44,695 nucleotides of DNA from a virus. Positions 9,325 through 17,389 of this stretch are shown in pieces. Each line of letters opens with the position of its first letter. The stretch's first letter is position 1. Both the position numbers and the translations under genes were made by a program. The stretch lies in IMG/VR virus record IMGVR_UViG_3300036853_000375, positions 1 through 44,695 of that record. The stretch is one strand, 5' to 3'. The notes beneath the pieces were generated by a model. That model saw only the letters and a list, made by a program, of their open reading frames with translations, ran no database searches and was not told the DNA's origin.

Positions 9325-11090
9325 CAGATGTCCTCTCCTATCAGCTTCTGTTCCTCGAAAAGATCCTCGAATTTAGTAATCCTTCCGAGCCATTTTAACT
9401 TCACTTTTCCGGTCGGACCAGACCGGTTCTTGGCAACAATCACTTCGGCTTTGCCGCGCACGGATTGATCGTCCCGGTTGTAATACTCTTCCCGGTAGAC
9501 GAACCAAACCTTGTCGGCATCCAACTCTATCGACCCGCTCTCTCTGAGGTCACCGAGCTGCGGTACTTTGCCGCTGCCCGATACCCTGGTTTCAGTGGAC
9601 CGGTTGACCTGCGCCACCAGGATCACGGGGATTTTCAAGTCCTTCGCCAGTGCCTTCAAACCTGCGGTAATGGCTCCGATCTGTTGCACCCGATTCTCCG
9701 CTTTGTGCGCCGCCATCAGCCCCACGTAGTCTATGATGACGAGGCCCGGCCGGAACTTCTCCACCTGCCCTCGGATGTACTTCAACGAAGCGCCGGACTG
9801 GTCGTCGATCCTGATTGGGAACTGCGAGATCAAGTTGAGCGCACCGGCGAACCTGCGTATTTCTTCCTGGGTAACATACTCCTGCTCGAAGTCATGGGCG
9901 CTCACATTCGAATCGCTGCACACTACCCGTGTGAGCAACTCGTCGCTCGACATCTCCAGCGAAAAGTAAATCACTGGGATCTTGTTCTTCACCACGTTGA
10001 TGGCGATATTCATGGCGAGGGCGGTCTTGCCCATGCCGGGGCGACCAGCGATCACGATCAACTGGCCCGGACCCATACCCCGGTTCATCTGGTCGAGCGT
10101 CAGGAACCCGGTGGGGATTCCCTTGACCCGTTTCCTCGGATCTACGAACGCGGTGTACCCTCCCTCGTACCGCTCGATGATCTCGGCGGGGGTGAGCGGA
10201 CCCACCAGCCGGTCACGGGCGGCCGCGCCTCGGGCCTTCTCAATCGCCTCGATGACTTCGGCCTGACCCGCTGCCTCAACCCAATCGGTGATGTCCTTGC
10301 CCACCTTCGAGGGGAACAGGACCACGGTCGCCTTGCCCCGAAGTGCGTTGGCAATCTGTTTCCCGCGTTTCTCCCCGGCCTCGTCGTTGTCCGGCATGAG
10401 GAACACGGTCTTGCCGGCGAGTGCATCTGCCATCGCCGAGGTGAAGGCGGCGTTGGAACCAGCGGGTGGCGTGGTACCCACGTAGCCTAGCCGCTCGACC
10501 GTCTCGGCGTCCTTCTCGCCTTCGACCAGGAACACCTCGTCTGCCGAGGCGACGGAGGGCAGCCGGTATAGGACCGGCTTTGGATAGCCCTTCCAGATCA
10601 TCTCGCCCGCCGCATCCCGGTAGCCCTGGAGGAAGTCCTTCCTGCGCCCGTTCTTCCCCGGCTCCAGCCGCCAGACCTCGTAGAGGTATTCACCGGCGGC
10701 GTTGGTGTAGGTGTAGGTCGCCACATGCTGGGGACGGATAGGCTCCAGCTCCTGCGATGGCTCGGGCTGAGCCTCCGGAGGGGCTACAAGGCGTCGCTGC
10801 GGCTTGGAGGCCCCGGACATCCCGGAGAATCCGGCGACGTCTTCGAGCGCCTCCTGGAACGGGAGACCGAGTTTGAGTTTGGCGAACTCGATCACGTCCC
10901 CGCCGGCTCCGCAGCCGAAGCACTTGAAGTAGCGCTCGGTGGGGTGGACCTTGAAGCTCGGCGTCTTCTCGGTGTGGAACGGGCAGAGACCCACGAGATC
11001 TTTGCCGTCGCGCTTCAGCTTCACGTACTGGCTGATGTAGCGCTCGATTCTGGTGGCAGCCACTACGGCTTCGGCTTCAAGGCGGCTCAT
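9324..11090 (-). CDS. Primase-helicase (CHC2 zinc finger, TOPRIM, DnaB-like ATPase)
   Basis: A 588-residue bifunctional replication protein that should prime and unwind phage DNA at the fork. A CHC2 zinc finger uses C36, H39, C57 and C60 around CPFHTEKTPSF and FKCFGCGAGGD. A TOPRIM-type primase core follows, with VEGEKD at 189-194 and PDND at 233-236. The DnaB/RecA-type helicase has Walker A GRPGMGKT at 349-356 and Walker B VIIDY at 451-455. ATG 11090 is chosen because it overlaps the upstream TGA in an ATGA coupling; the frame extends to a GTG at 11126. The domain order matches T7 gp4-type proteins. Confidence 0.95.
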   Translation of the reverse strand: MSRLEAEAVVAATRIERYISQYVKLKRDGKDLVGLCPFHTEKTPSFKVHPTERYFKCFGCGAGGDVIEFAKLKLGLPFQEALEDVAGFSGMSGASKPQRRLVAPPEAQPEPSQELEPIRPQHVATYTYTNAAGEYLYEVWRLEPGKNGRRKDFLQGYRDAAGEMIWKGYPKPVLYRLPSVASADEVFLVEGEKDAETVERLGYVGTTPPAGSNAAFTSAMADALAGKTVFLMPDNDEAGEKRGKQIANALRGKATVVLFPSKVGKDITDWVEAAGQAEVIEAIEKARGAAARDRLVGPLTPAEIIERYEGGYTAFVDPRKRVKGIPTGFLTLDQMNRGMGPGQLIVIAGRPGMGKTALAMNIAINVVKNKIPVIYFSLEMSSDELLTRVVCSDSNVSAHDFEQEYVTQEEIRRFAGALNLISQFPIRIDDQSGASLKYIRGQVEKFRPGLVIIDYVGLMAAHKAENRVQQIGAITAGLKALAKDLKIPVILVAQVNRSTETRVSGSGKVPQLGDLRESGSIELDADKVWFVYREEYYNRDDQSVRGKAEVIVAKNRSGPTGKVKLKWLGRITKFEDLFEEQKLIGEDI

Positions 11091-11887
11091 TTCTTGAAGT
11101 TCTTCCAGTGCTCGGGAGGTACCCACTCGGCATAGGGGTCGACGCCATCCGAGGAGGGCGGGTGTTCGGTGCTAGGTACCTGCGGCGGGTGTTCCTTCCA
11201 CAGCCGGCCGCCGTGTTTGTCGTTGCCGGTTAGGAACGTGGCGGGAGCGGGTATCCACTGGCCGTCGTCCTTCGTCCACTCCTTCGAGGTGCGCCAGCGC
11301 TCGGTTCCGGCGACCACGTCCGGCACGCTCTCGATCCGGATCTCCCCTGAGTCGACGAGTCTGCGCCATGCCTCACGGGCTGTCGTCTCCCTCACGGGGT
11401 TCGGGTAGGTGGCGAACCATCCGTGGAAAGCGGCGAGAGCCGCGTCGCGTTCTGGATTTCCACTTCCATGAGAAGAGGAGAACAAGAGAGAGGGAAACAA
11501 GAGAGAGGCCCGGCTAGAACTGTTCTTGTCTGGTGCTAGCACTGTGCTAGCACTGTTCTTGTCCGGTGCTGGTATGGTGCTGGGTGTTTCCTTGATGTGC
11601 GGATTCTGGTGCTTGCTCCACGTAGGGATGGCGATAAACCTATTCTCTTCCACGGTATAGCGGATGATGAACCCTGCCGCAGCAAGGGAATCCAGCAACT
11701 GATCCACTGGCTGATCAGGGAAGTAAGGGAAGATCTCCGCCCTGATTCTCAGGGGCCGGTCCTCCAGTCGACCTTCCCGGTCGGCTATAGTCCAGAGTCC
11801 CTCGAAGAGAATCATTGCGGGCATACCAAGTGCGGCGAGATTCTCGTTCTTGAAGAAGCCGGGCTTCAGGTTGCGGGTACGTGCCAT
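11087..11887 (-). CDS. Winged-helix replication initiation protein
   Basis: A 266-residue protein starting MARTRNLKPGFFKNENLA. It carries GLWTIADREGRLEDRP, an aromatic FPYFPDQPVD segment and IPTWSKHQNPH. This is the signature of a common phage replication-initiator family with an N-terminal winged-helix domain. A Ser/Asp-rich linker near 125-160 leads to a C-terminal helical domain that probably contacts the helicase or loader. ATG 11887 lies one base from the upstream stop, and the 3' end overlaps the primase-helicase by four bases. It probably binds the phage origin and recruits the primase-helicase. Confidence 0.85.
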   Translation of the reverse strand: MARTRNLKPGFFKNENLAALGMPAMILFEGLWTIADREGRLEDRPLRIRAEIFPYFPDQPVDQLLDSLAAAGFIIRYTVEENRFIAIPTWSKHQNPHIKETPSTIPAPDKNSASTVLAPDKNSSSRASLLFPSLLFSSSHGSGNPERDAALAAFHGWFATYPNPVRETTAREAWRRLVDSGEIRIESVPDVVAGTERWRTSKEWTKDDGQWIPAPATFLTGNDKHGGRLWKEHPPQVPSTEHPPSSDGVDPYAEWVPPEHWKNFKK

Positions 11888-11888
11888 G

Positions 11889-12419
11889 CTAGTACCCCTC
11901 CTCGAAAGAACAGGTACGGACCCAGATGACAGCTTGCCGGTACTTGGAGGAGAAGCCGGTTTCTTCGCCGAACTCCCCTTGGCAGCAGCACCAGAATCTC
12001 TTCTCATCCTCGTAATACCTCCGCTTGTGGTAGTCGATGTCGAGTAGGTAGCTATGGATCTCAGTCTCCACTCCGTCGTCCAGGAATACAGGGTGGATGG
12101 TTGGATAGCACCGCAGTTCCGGCCGCCCAACGAACAAGATCACCGGGCGTTTGCTAACGATGGCAAGAGCCTTAGCTAGCTGCATCTCGATCTCGCTGAA
12201 CTCCCTAGGCTTTACTTCCAAGAACATGCGAACTTGCGGCAAGTAGAAGTCCGGCAGGTAGCCCACGCCGTTCAGGATGAAGCCGTCCGGTTCATAGTCT
12301 GCTTGGATTCCGATGGTGTGGAACAGCATGGCGACGCGAGCCTCCAGGCGGCTGCGGTACCAGATGCCGTTAACTTTAGTGGGAATAGCCGGGATGCCCG
12401 GCCGGTTCGGTTCTTTCAT
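11889..12419 (-). CDS. PD-(D/E)XK-like nuclease of the replication operon
   Basis: A 176-residue protein. It shows a restriction-endonuclease-like pattern: an acidic helix YRSRLEARVAMLF, then GYLPDFYLP with a conserved Asp, then FLEVKP, giving the E...D...ExK signature. The C-terminus has a CCC cluster. ATG 12419 is preferred because AAGGGG precedes it; the frame extends to GTG 12494. Recombination or repair nucleases often accompany a RecT-like annealing protein, and this could be the exonuclease partner of the protein at 15203-16102. That pairing is inference. Confidence 0.65.
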   Translation of the reverse strand: MKEPNRPGIPAIPTKVNGIWYRSRLEARVAMLFHTIGIQADYEPDGFILNGVGYLPDFYLPQVRMFLEVKPREFSEIEMQLAKALAIVSKRPVILFVGRPELRCYPTIHPVFLDDGVETEIHSYLLDIDYHKRRYYEDEKRFWCCCQGEFGEETGFSSKYRQAVIWVRTCSFEEGY

Positions 12420-12542
12420 GTGCCCCCTTATAGGCTCACCGGGGGTGGGCTGATAAGGGACAGCCCACCGTGGTCCCGGATATTCCATCGGCACGGTGAG
12501 GGAGCTACCCTTACCGCTTAGCGCCGACGGACAAGTCTAACT
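12420..12542 (-). promoter_or_regulatory. Leader with 9-bp hairpin ahead of the nuclease gene
   Basis: This 123-base gap contains a perfect inverted repeat. Arms 12444-12452 and 12461-12469 (GGTGGGCTG and CAGCCCACC) flank an 8-base loop. On the leftward transcript it would sit just upstream of the AAGGGG ribosome site of the nuclease gene. No T-run follows, so it does not look like an intrinsic terminator. It may affect translation of the downstream gene, or it may lie inside the reading frame if the longer start at 12494 is used. Confidence 0.45.
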
Positions 12543-12755
12543 CTAGATGTCATTCGTGGCAATGGTTTTACGATGAAGCACACAACTCTTCAGGCGCAGG
12601 CCGAGTGCGGTGCGGACCAGCACTTGCAACTTGAGGTTCTCGGGGGCAAGGCGCACCCGGCTGCCGAGGGTGGTGACCACCACCGAGCCATCCGGATCGG
12701 CATGCGAGGCGAGCGCCGGCATGCGGGTCAGCTCGAGGCAGGCGAGGATGATCAT
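12543..12755 (-). CDS. Small hypothetical protein
   Basis: A 70-residue protein beginning MIILACLELTRMP and ending in a basic tail. AGGAAG precedes ATG 12755, and its ATG overlaps the previous TGA (ATGA). A central segment LGSRVRLAPENLKLQVLV could form a small beta structure. No family is recognised. It closes the run of short coupled genes before the leader at 12420-12542. Confidence 0.65.
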   Translation of the reverse strand: MIILACLELTRMPALASHADPDGSVVVTTLGSRVRLAPENLKLQVLVRTALGLRLKSCVLHRKTIATNDI

Positions 12756-12961
12756 CGTTTCTTCCTGCACAACTGTGCAGTAACGTAGTAGAAGGAGAAC
12801 AGCACCAGAAAGGCGGCGCACAGAAGCAGCCAAAGGACTTGCTCCCACCACGCCAGCTTCAGCGGGCGGAAGGGCAGGCTGAAATCCAAAGCCGGTTCCG
12901 CCGCGCGACCGGGGAATTCGAGCTCCTCGTAGTCCTGCTGCGAGAGTCCGAGTGGTCTCAC
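12752..12961 (-). CDS. Small single-pass membrane protein
   Basis: A 69-residue protein with a hydrophilic N-terminus and one strong membrane segment near residues 40-60 (WEQVLWLLLCAAFLVLFSFYY). It ends with a basic CRKKR tail. The GTG start at 12961 overlaps the upstream TGA (GTGA), which decides the start over a much longer frame covering the neighbouring nuclease. The positive C-terminus would favour an N-out, C-in orientation. Holin or superinfection-related roles are possible, but nothing specific shows. Confidence 0.7.
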   Translation of the reverse strand: MRPLGLSQQDYEELEFPGRAAEPALDFSLPFRPLKLAWWEQVLWLLLCAAFLVLFSFYYVTAQLCRKKR

Positions 12962-13305
12962 AGGCTGCGCCCCAGCTCGAGAATGATGCGGTTGAGGAGG
13001 GTAGGCTGGATCATATCGGGAGTAAGGCGGAGGATGCGCCAGCCCATGAGCGCGGCATTGGCCATCTTCTCGGCGTCCTTCTCGTAGCCGCCCTGCCTCA
13101 TATGGCGGCCGCGCCCGGCTCCCTCGTGGATTCCGCCGTCGATCTCCACCGCAATCTTGGCTTCCGGCCACGCGAAATCGAAGCGCCACAGGCGTGGAAA
13201 TGCAAACTTGAACTCGCGTGTATAGGGTGGGCCCTCGAGCACCTTCCACGCCAAGGCAAACGCTTCCTCTGGGGCGCTCTTAGCCTTTGGGATCTTGCTT
13301 GCCAT
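12958..13305 (-). CDS. DUF559/Vsr-like endonuclease
   Basis: A 115-residue protein. A WRFDFAWPEAKIAVEIDGG segment carries the acidic D...ExD core of very-short-patch-repair-like nucleases. It is followed by a basic helix and the hallmark ALMGWRILRLTPDMI strand-helix. This matches the DUF559-type endonuclease fold within the PD-(D/E)XK superfamily. ATG 13305 is used; the frame runs on to 13356 inside the neighbour. It overlaps the upstream small gene by 26 bases and the downstream membrane gene by four. It probably cuts DNA in recombination, repair or host takeover. Confidence 0.75.
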   Translation of the reverse strand: MASKIPKAKSAPEEAFALAWKVLEGPPYTREFKFAFPRLWRFDFAWPEAKIAVEIDGGIHEGAGRGRHMRQGGYEKDAEKMANAALMGWRILRLTPDMIQPTLLNRIILELGRSL

Positions 13306-13447
13306 GCCATTTCTCGCGCAGGTGGTAGATCTCGGCGGCCATCCAGCCCACCGCATAGGCGCCGTAGTAGGCTACCCTCTCCCCCCATGTGAGGGGGCGG
13401 ACAGTAACCTCTTCGCCATCGACAGTCAGCACTCGTACTGGTTTCAT
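13280..13447 (-). CDS. Small protein, 55 residues
   Basis: A 55-residue protein starting MKPVRVLTVDGEEVTVRPL. The first half looks like a small beta hairpin and the second half, WGERVAYYGAYAVGWMAAEIY, is an aromatic/Ala-rich helix that could be amphipathic or membrane-associated. ATG 13447 overlaps the upstream TGA (ATGA). The 3' end overlaps the nuclease gene by 26 bases. The tight coupling on both sides supports it as a real gene despite its length. Confidence 0.65.
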   Translation of the reverse strand: MKPVRVLTVDGEEVTVRPLTWGERVAYYGAYAVGWMAAEIYHLREKWHGKQDPKG

Positions 13448-13653
13448 ATTCCCCTCGTGAACAGGCGTTTGGCATTCTCTTCGGCCTCAAGCCGGACCTG
13501 GATCTCTTCCCTCACCTCGACCAGCCCGTCGGCGGCATCCTGCAACTCGGTGTGGAGCAGGCGGTCGCCCCGCTCGACGATGGGCAGGCGGTTGGCAGCC
13601 CGGTCGAGGGCGATGATGGCGGCGCGCACTTTGTTCAGGTGGTCCTTCGTCAT
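13444..13653 (-). CDS. Small helical protein
   Basis: A 69-residue, highly charged, almost wholly helical protein starting MTKDHLNKVRAAIIALDRAAN. It has heptad-like spacing of Leu, Ile and Val that suggests a short coiled coil. Its ATG overlaps the upstream TGA and its own stop overlaps the next ATG, both as ATGA. No catalytic motif is present, so it may be a small adaptor. Confidence 0.7.
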   Translation of the reverse strand: MTKDHLNKVRAAIIALDRAANRLPIVERGDRLLHTELQDAADGLVEVREEIQVRLEAEENAKRLFTRGI

Positions 13654-14006
13654 TTACTTTCTTTCCTTCCGGGGAAGCGGTACTGGTAGCGGAGCTTGGC
13701 ATTGATGCGGCGCCGCTCGATCCTCTCCGGGGTCATCTGGCGCGGCGGCTTCTTCGGCTTGGTGGGCGCGGCGAAGGGATTCTCTTCATTGGCAGGGCGG
13801 CGCCGCGGCACCGGCAGCCCTTCTTCGACGGCGATCATCACCTCGTCGGGGATCTTGTCTTGCGGTACTTCGCCCCAACCTGCCAGCAATAACCGATCCA
13901 ACCGGTCAAAGACTTTCCGGTCGCGGATGGCAAGCGGCTGCACCGGTTGAGGGGGGGCTACCCCCGCGCCGGTGAGGCCGAACTTGCGAAGGATCGAGGG
14001 CAACAA
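13650..14006 (-). CDS. Basic hypothetical protein with TTG start
   Basis: A 118-residue protein with a central acidic segment, VPQDKIPDEVMIAVEEGLP, and a very basic C-terminus rich in Lys/Arg/Pro (KPKKPPRQMTPERIERRR). The start is unusual: TTG 14006, with a near-perfect AGGAGGTGA ribosome site ending about seven bases upstream. A second TTG follows directly. No family recognised; the basic tail suggests nucleic-acid contact. Confidence 0.7.
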   Translation of the reverse strand: MLPSILRKFGLTGAGVAPPQPVQPLAIRDRKVFDRLDRLLLAGWGEVPQDKIPDEVMIAVEEGLPVPRRRPANEENPFAAPTKPKKPPRQMTPERIERRRINAKLRYQYRFPGRKESK

Positions 14007-14017
14007 CGGGTCACCTC

Positions 14018-14593
14018 CTAACGTACATTGAGGCGGTTTTTGCCCCAGCGCAAGTCCGCTCCAGGGATTTCCCTGCCTGCTTTGATCGCCTCTTTGATGG
14101 CGGACTTGGAAGGGTTGAAGGTGGCATCGAGGCCATCGAGTTCGATGCCGAGCTCGCGATACACCTTGGCCGGCATCTTCACCGTGACCGTAACGAACTC
14201 ATCGGGTATGAGCGTGGCGTCGGTGATCTCGACGGACTCGGGATTGGCCTGGATGGCGAGGCTGCCGTTGTCGGCCTCGACTTTCTTCTGACCCGACAGT
14301 TCGATGCACCGCACCAGATAATCCTTGAAGCGGGCAAGGCCGGACTCGAGGCTGCCGCGCCATGCCGCGATGCGGTTCTCCTCGGAGCGGGCGCCGGCAA
14401 TCTGGGCCTCGATGTGCTGAATCGCTTTCACACATTGCGTGCGCTTGATTCGGGCTTGCTCGGTCTTGGCAATGAACAACTCCTGAAACTCTTGAAGCTG
14501 GTCCTGAGGGACGAGAGCCTCGGTATCGAGCATTATCTGAAGTTCTTCCTCTATGTGATAGAGGGTCATAGACTTGTTGGTGTTGTTCTTCAT
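14018..14593 (-). CDS. Gp157-like coiled-coil protein
   Basis: A 191-residue protein beginning MKNNTNKSMTLYHIEEEL. The N-terminal half is a long charged coiled coil (QLQEFQELFIAKTEQARIKR to RFKDYLVRCIE). It leads into a lysine-rich hinge and a C-terminal half ending KEAIKAGREIPGADLRWGKN. This layout is typical of the Siphovirus Gp157 family. The family usually sits in recombination/replication clusters, as here, next to a RecT-like protein. ATG 14593 overlaps the upstream TGA (ATGA). Confidence 0.8.
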   Translation of the reverse strand: MKNNTNKSMTLYHIEEELQIMLDTEALVPQDQLQEFQELFIAKTEQARIKRTQCVKAIQHIEAQIAGARSEENRIAAWRGSLESGLARFKDYLVRCIELSGQKKVEADNGSLAIQANPESVEITDATLIPDEFVTVTVKMPAKVYRELGIELDGLDATFNPSKSAIKEAIKAGREIPGADLRWGKNRLNVR

Positions 14594-15210
14594 CGGTATC
14601 CTAAGGCCATCTCGTCGGACCATCCCCGCTCCAGCCGTTTCCACAGGGTCGCTCGGTTGAGGCCGAGTTCGGAGCACCACTCGCCCATGGTCTTGGTTTC
14701 TCCGCAAAACTCCAGGAACCGGGAGCGGCGGGTATTGTCGGCTTGCTCTTTCCTGGTAGCCCATCGGCAGTTCGCTGCCTCGTAGCCGCGCTCGTTATCG
14801 ATTCGATCCAGAGTATGCTTGCTCGTCGGGCGCAGCCCCATATCGTGGAAGAACGCCGCGAAGGAGGCATCCCATGCTGGGCAGACCTTGATTCCCCGGG
14901 CGCCGTAGTTTTTGTAGGCCGGGGAGTGGGGTTGGTTGCACCTGTACTTCAAGCCGCACCAAATGCGGTACTCCGCACTGCGTTTCCCGCCGTGCGTGGT
15001 GTGGATTGAGGAGTTGATCTCCGTGTGCAGGCACCCGCAGGAGCGGGTACTTTGGTTATAGAGGTTTGCAGAGTGGACGGTCTTTTCTTTGCCGCACTCG
15101 CACCGGCACAGGAACAGGTAGCAGCGGCCCTTGACCTGTTCTAGCCGCTCGATCACAGTCAGGCGTCCGAAGACTCTACCTACGGTGCGGGAGAGCTTCC
15201 CATCAGACAT
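14590..15210 (-). CDS. HNH/AP2-type homing endonuclease, early operon
   Basis: A 206-residue protein. The N-terminus has GRVFGRLTVIERL and CRCECGKEKTV...SCGCL, the zinc-binding and DNA-contact module common in phage HNH proteins. The middle has YGARGIKVCPAW, then a nuclease-like TLDRIDNERGYEAANCRWATRKEQADN. The C-terminus adds a helix-turn-helix-like segment (ETKTMGEWCSELGLNRATLWKRL). It is coupled at both ends to Gp157-like and RecT-like genes, on the same strand as its neighbours, unlike the four antisense HNH genes. It probably spreads by cutting relatives that lack it. Confidence 0.85.
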   Translation of the reverse strand: MSDGKLSRTVGRVFGRLTVIERLEQVKGRCYLFLCRCECGKEKTVHSANLYNQSTRSCGCLHTEINSSIHTTHGGKRSAEYRIWCGLKYRCNQPHSPAYKNYGARGIKVCPAWDASFAAFFHDMGLRPTSKHTLDRIDNERGYEAANCRWATRKEQADNTRRSRFLEFCGETKTMGEWCSELGLNRATLWKRLERGWSDEMALGYR

Positions 15211-16102
15211 GGGAATCCTCTGCTAAGGCAGCCCAAGCAGGGTCTTCCTCGGCTGGAACTTCTGCGGGAGTGGCGGCAACCTGTGTGCAATAGTTGAACA
15301 AATCCTTAATCAACTTTTTGATCTGGCCTTTCGTGCGGCCGTGAAGCTCATTTCCGTGAGCCATGCCGTGCTCGCCGATGATGCGGTAGTACTCGTGCTC
15401 GGAGCCGGTGAGTTCATTGATGATGGGCTTGAAGCCGGTGATGACGGCCACGGTCCCGGCAAAGCTGGTCGTCTGCGCGTACAGTTCGGCGAGGCGCGGC
15501 TCGACCGTCTCCGACGGCTTGTGCTCAGGCGGTGGGGGAGCAATCGTCCTGGCGGGCACCGGGGCGGGCGCCGGCCCTGCCTCAGCGGGATCGACCGCTT
15601 CGCCCGAGTCATCGGGGCCGCCGAGTTCGCCTTGGCCATAGACGGGCACGCCGCTGAACACCTCGGGGCAGAACCACTTGGCTCCGTTCGACATCGCCCT
15701 CGAGAAGTACATGTTGCGCGGGAACTTGCGGTACATGTCCGAGCCGATCTGGGCGGCCTTGGCATCGGCCTCGGTGAAGCTGGACTTGCCGAGCTGCTTC
15801 TTCTCTTTCGAGAGGAAGACAATGACGCAGCCGGTATTATCGTGGCGCTCGATCACGTAATCGTAGCCGTGGCGGCGGACGAGCGAGGCGATGAGGTTGG
15901 CGGAGAGTTCCACCTTGCCCTTGATGACATGGATGCCCATCATGGAGGCAATCGGGGGCAACCCCAACTCTTGCCCTGCCAACACTTTGACACACGCCTG
16001 CGCTGCGTCCTTGGCATCGGCGAAGTAGCCGGACTTGGCGAGGAGGGCGCCGAGGGTTTGCACCTCGGCTAACCCCATCCTGGCGGGCAGGTTATCGGAC
16101 AT
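15203..16102 (-). CDS. recT: RecT-like single-strand annealing protein
   Basis: A 299-residue protein. It contains the RecT-family run MGIHVIKGKVELSANLIASLV, then SFTEADAKAAQIGSDMYRKFPRNMYFSRAMSNGAKW and a short CPEVFSGVPVY. These features match phage RecT-like annealases that load on single-stranded DNA and promote recombination. A Pro-rich linker near 180-215 leads to a C-terminal domain with PAEE and an acidic end. ATG 16102 is chosen; the frame extends to 16168 inside the preceding gene. It overlaps that gene by 11 bases and the HNH gene by eight. Confidence 0.85.
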   Translation of the reverse strand: MSDNLPARMGLAEVQTLGALLAKSGYFADAKDAAQACVKVLAGQELGLPPIASMMGIHVIKGKVELSANLIASLVRRHGYDYVIERHDNTGCVIVFLSKEKKQLGKSSFTEADAKAAQIGSDMYRKFPRNMYFSRAMSNGAKWFCPEVFSGVPVYGQGELGGPDDSGEAVDPAEAGPAPAPVPARTIAPPPPEHKPSETVEPRLAELYAQTTSFAGTVAVITGFKPIINELTGSEHEYYRIIGEHGMAHGNELHGRTKGQIKKLIKDLFNYCTQVAATPAEVPAEEDPAWAALAEDSHV

Positions 16103-16364
16103 CGACGAGCACCCCGTCCTGTTCGGACACGCCCGCGGGGGCGAGTTCTGAGTCGGAGTCGCGGTCAAGGTGGGCGGCGATGGTTTCCAGTTCGCCGAGA
16201 AGCTTCTCGACCTGGCCCATGACGTGGGCGATGGCGGCCGGGCGGAAGAACACCGTCATCTGGTTGCCCTCGCCGTCGTAGATCGAGAACCAGGCGGCGT
16301 CGTCGCGGCGCGTGGCCTCGATGGTGACCGGGCTGGTCTCGGTGCTGTGAATAGTGGCGTTCAT
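16092..16364 (-). CDS. First gene after promoter A; small hypothetical protein
   Basis: A 90-residue protein starting MNATIHSTETSPVTIEATRR, with a beta-rich N-terminal half and a helical, acidic C-terminal half. It follows the leftward promoter at 16389-16418. The leader carries AAAGGATCACACACACATG, which is shared with other early genes and includes the ribosome site. The 3' end overlaps the RecT-like gene by 11 bases. It is the first gene of the replication/recombination transcript, but its family is not recognised. Confidence 0.75.
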   Translation of the reverse strand: MNATIHSTETSPVTIEATRRDDAAWFSIYDGEGNQMTVFFRPAAIAHVMGQVEKLLGELETIAAHLDRDSDSELAPAGVSEQDGVLVDVR

Positions 16365-16381
16365 GTGTGTGTGATCCTTTC

Positions 16382-16433
16382 TGTTCTGATAGTAACCCGA
16401 TGCTAGGTAGACTTGCAATAGTACATAGGTACT
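16382..16433 (-). promoter_or_regulatory. Early promoter A with AGTACCTATGTACT operator
   Basis: On the minus strand, -35 TTGCAA (16418-16413) and -10 TACTAT (16394-16389) are 18 bases apart. A palindrome AGTACCTATGTACT (16433-16420) lies one base upstream of the -35. TGCTAGGTAGA occurs twice, at 16400-16410 and 16439-16449. The same arrangement recurs at 20462-20505. Predicted start is about 16382, giving a leader of roughly 18 bases with an AAAGGA ribosome site. Confidence 0.7.
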
Positions 16434-16452
16434 TATTTGTGCTAGGTAGAAT

Positions 16453-16638
16453 CTATTCGAGATCCTGCGGCTGGTAGACGTAGGGATCGGCGGAGCGGAC
16501 GCGCTCGAGGCCGGCCAGCCGCGCCTCCAGGTCGAGGATGCGCCGGTCCGTTTTGCCGCTAGCCCATGAGGCCACAAGGGCATTGCCGAGCGTGACGAGG
16601 CACGCCAGCAGCGCGGCCGTGAAAGCAAACCAGTCCAT
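16453..16638 (-). CDS. Small membrane-anchored coiled-coil protein
   Basis: A 61-residue protein. Residues 3-24 (WFAFTAALLACLVTLGNALVA) form one membrane segment, followed by a charged coiled coil RRILDLEARLAGLERV. GGAGGA stands before ATG 16638, which overlaps the upstream TGA. The layout fits small phage membrane adaptors, including some spanin-like or DUF2730-like proteins, but there is no lipobox or diagnostic motif. Confidence 0.7.
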   Translation of the reverse strand: MDWFAFTAALLACLVTLGNALVASWASGKTDRRILDLEARLAGLERVRSADPYVYQPQDLE

Positions 16639-16802
16639 CACGATTCCTCCTCGAGAATTCTTTTGTCGCACTCGCAGTAGAGCAGCGGCATGCCGCACTC
16701 GACGCACCGCACCGGCTCCGCCTCCGGCTCCTCGCAGGCGCACTCGATCAAGGGGAGCTTGCACCAGGGGCACAGCGTGTCTTCGGCCTCTCGAGTGGTC
16801 AC
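16638..16802 (-). CDS. Double zinc-ribbon microprotein
   Basis: A 54-residue protein. It has two near-repeats: CPWCKLPLIECAC (residues 11-23) and CVECGMPLLYCEC (residues 34-46). Eight cysteines suggest two zinc sites or one paired ribbon. The start is GTG 16802, which overlaps the upstream TGA (GTGA); its own TGA overlaps the next ATG. An acidic C-terminus follows. It is probably an adaptor for protein or nucleic acid. Confidence 0.7.
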   Translation of the reverse strand: MTTREAEDTLCPWCKLPLIECACEEPEAEPVRCVECGMPLLYCECDKRILEEES

Positions 16803-17389
16803 GGGTTCACCCCTAACTGCGGCAGCGCCTGCGATAGCGCCTGCATCTCCCTCATCGAGCGGATGCTATAGAAAATCACCTTGCCATTGGACTTGGGATG
16901 GCCGCGGTGGCCGAGGTGGCGCACGATTACGCCCTTGTCATCCAGCACCGGGTCAAGGTATACCTTGATGTCCTGCAAATGATTATCGGCGGCAAAGTCG
17001 GGGCCGAGCTCCCGGATGGTGGCCTGGCGCCACGAGTAGAAGTTGACGCGCAGTTTCATGGCGGTGCGTTCTTCGCCGGCATCGACGGTGATGGTTTTCT
17101 TCGCAGTGGGGTCCGAGCCGATCTGCTGGCAGATCATCAGGTAAATCTCATGGCCGGGGATCAGGTCACGGCGCTTCACCGAATGCTTCGGCGGCTCCTT
17201 CTTCCTGGCGTTGCTCTTAACCCGGATGTTCTTGCGGTACTCGCCTTCGGCGGCGGGCAGGCGCGGGGCATTGCCCAGCTCATTCACGTCGATGGCAAGC
17301 GGCGTCGACTCAGCGAATACCTTGGGCATGACGTCCTGGTCGGGCCGCAGCAGGCGCGGGGCCGGGATGATGGGACGGGGCAGACTCAT
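16799..17389 (-). CDS. Hypothetical early protein, 196 residues
   Basis: A 196-residue protein with a Pro/Arg-rich start, a basic hinge (KSNARKKEPPKHSVKRR) near residues 58-75, and a mixed alpha/beta C-terminal region. ATG 17389 abuts the upstream stop. No family is recognised and no catalytic signature stands out. It is coupled to the zinc-ribbon microprotein downstream and to a single CxxC-type protein upstream, so it belongs to the same early transcript. Confidence 0.75.
   Translation of the reverse strand: MSLPRPIIPAPRLLRPDQDVMPKVFAESTPLAIDVNELGNAPRLPAAEGEYRKNIRVKSNARKKEPPKHSVKRRDLIPGHEIYLMICQQIGSDPTAKKTITVDAGEERTAMKLRVNFYSWRQATIRELGPDFAADNHLQDIKVYLDPVLDDKGVIVRHLGHRGHPKSNGKVIFYSIRSMREMQALSQALPQLGVNP

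Noticed and set aside
12444-12469. Terminator candidate in the replication operon
   Set aside because: A strong hairpin but no T-run on either strand; genes on both sides belong to one operon.
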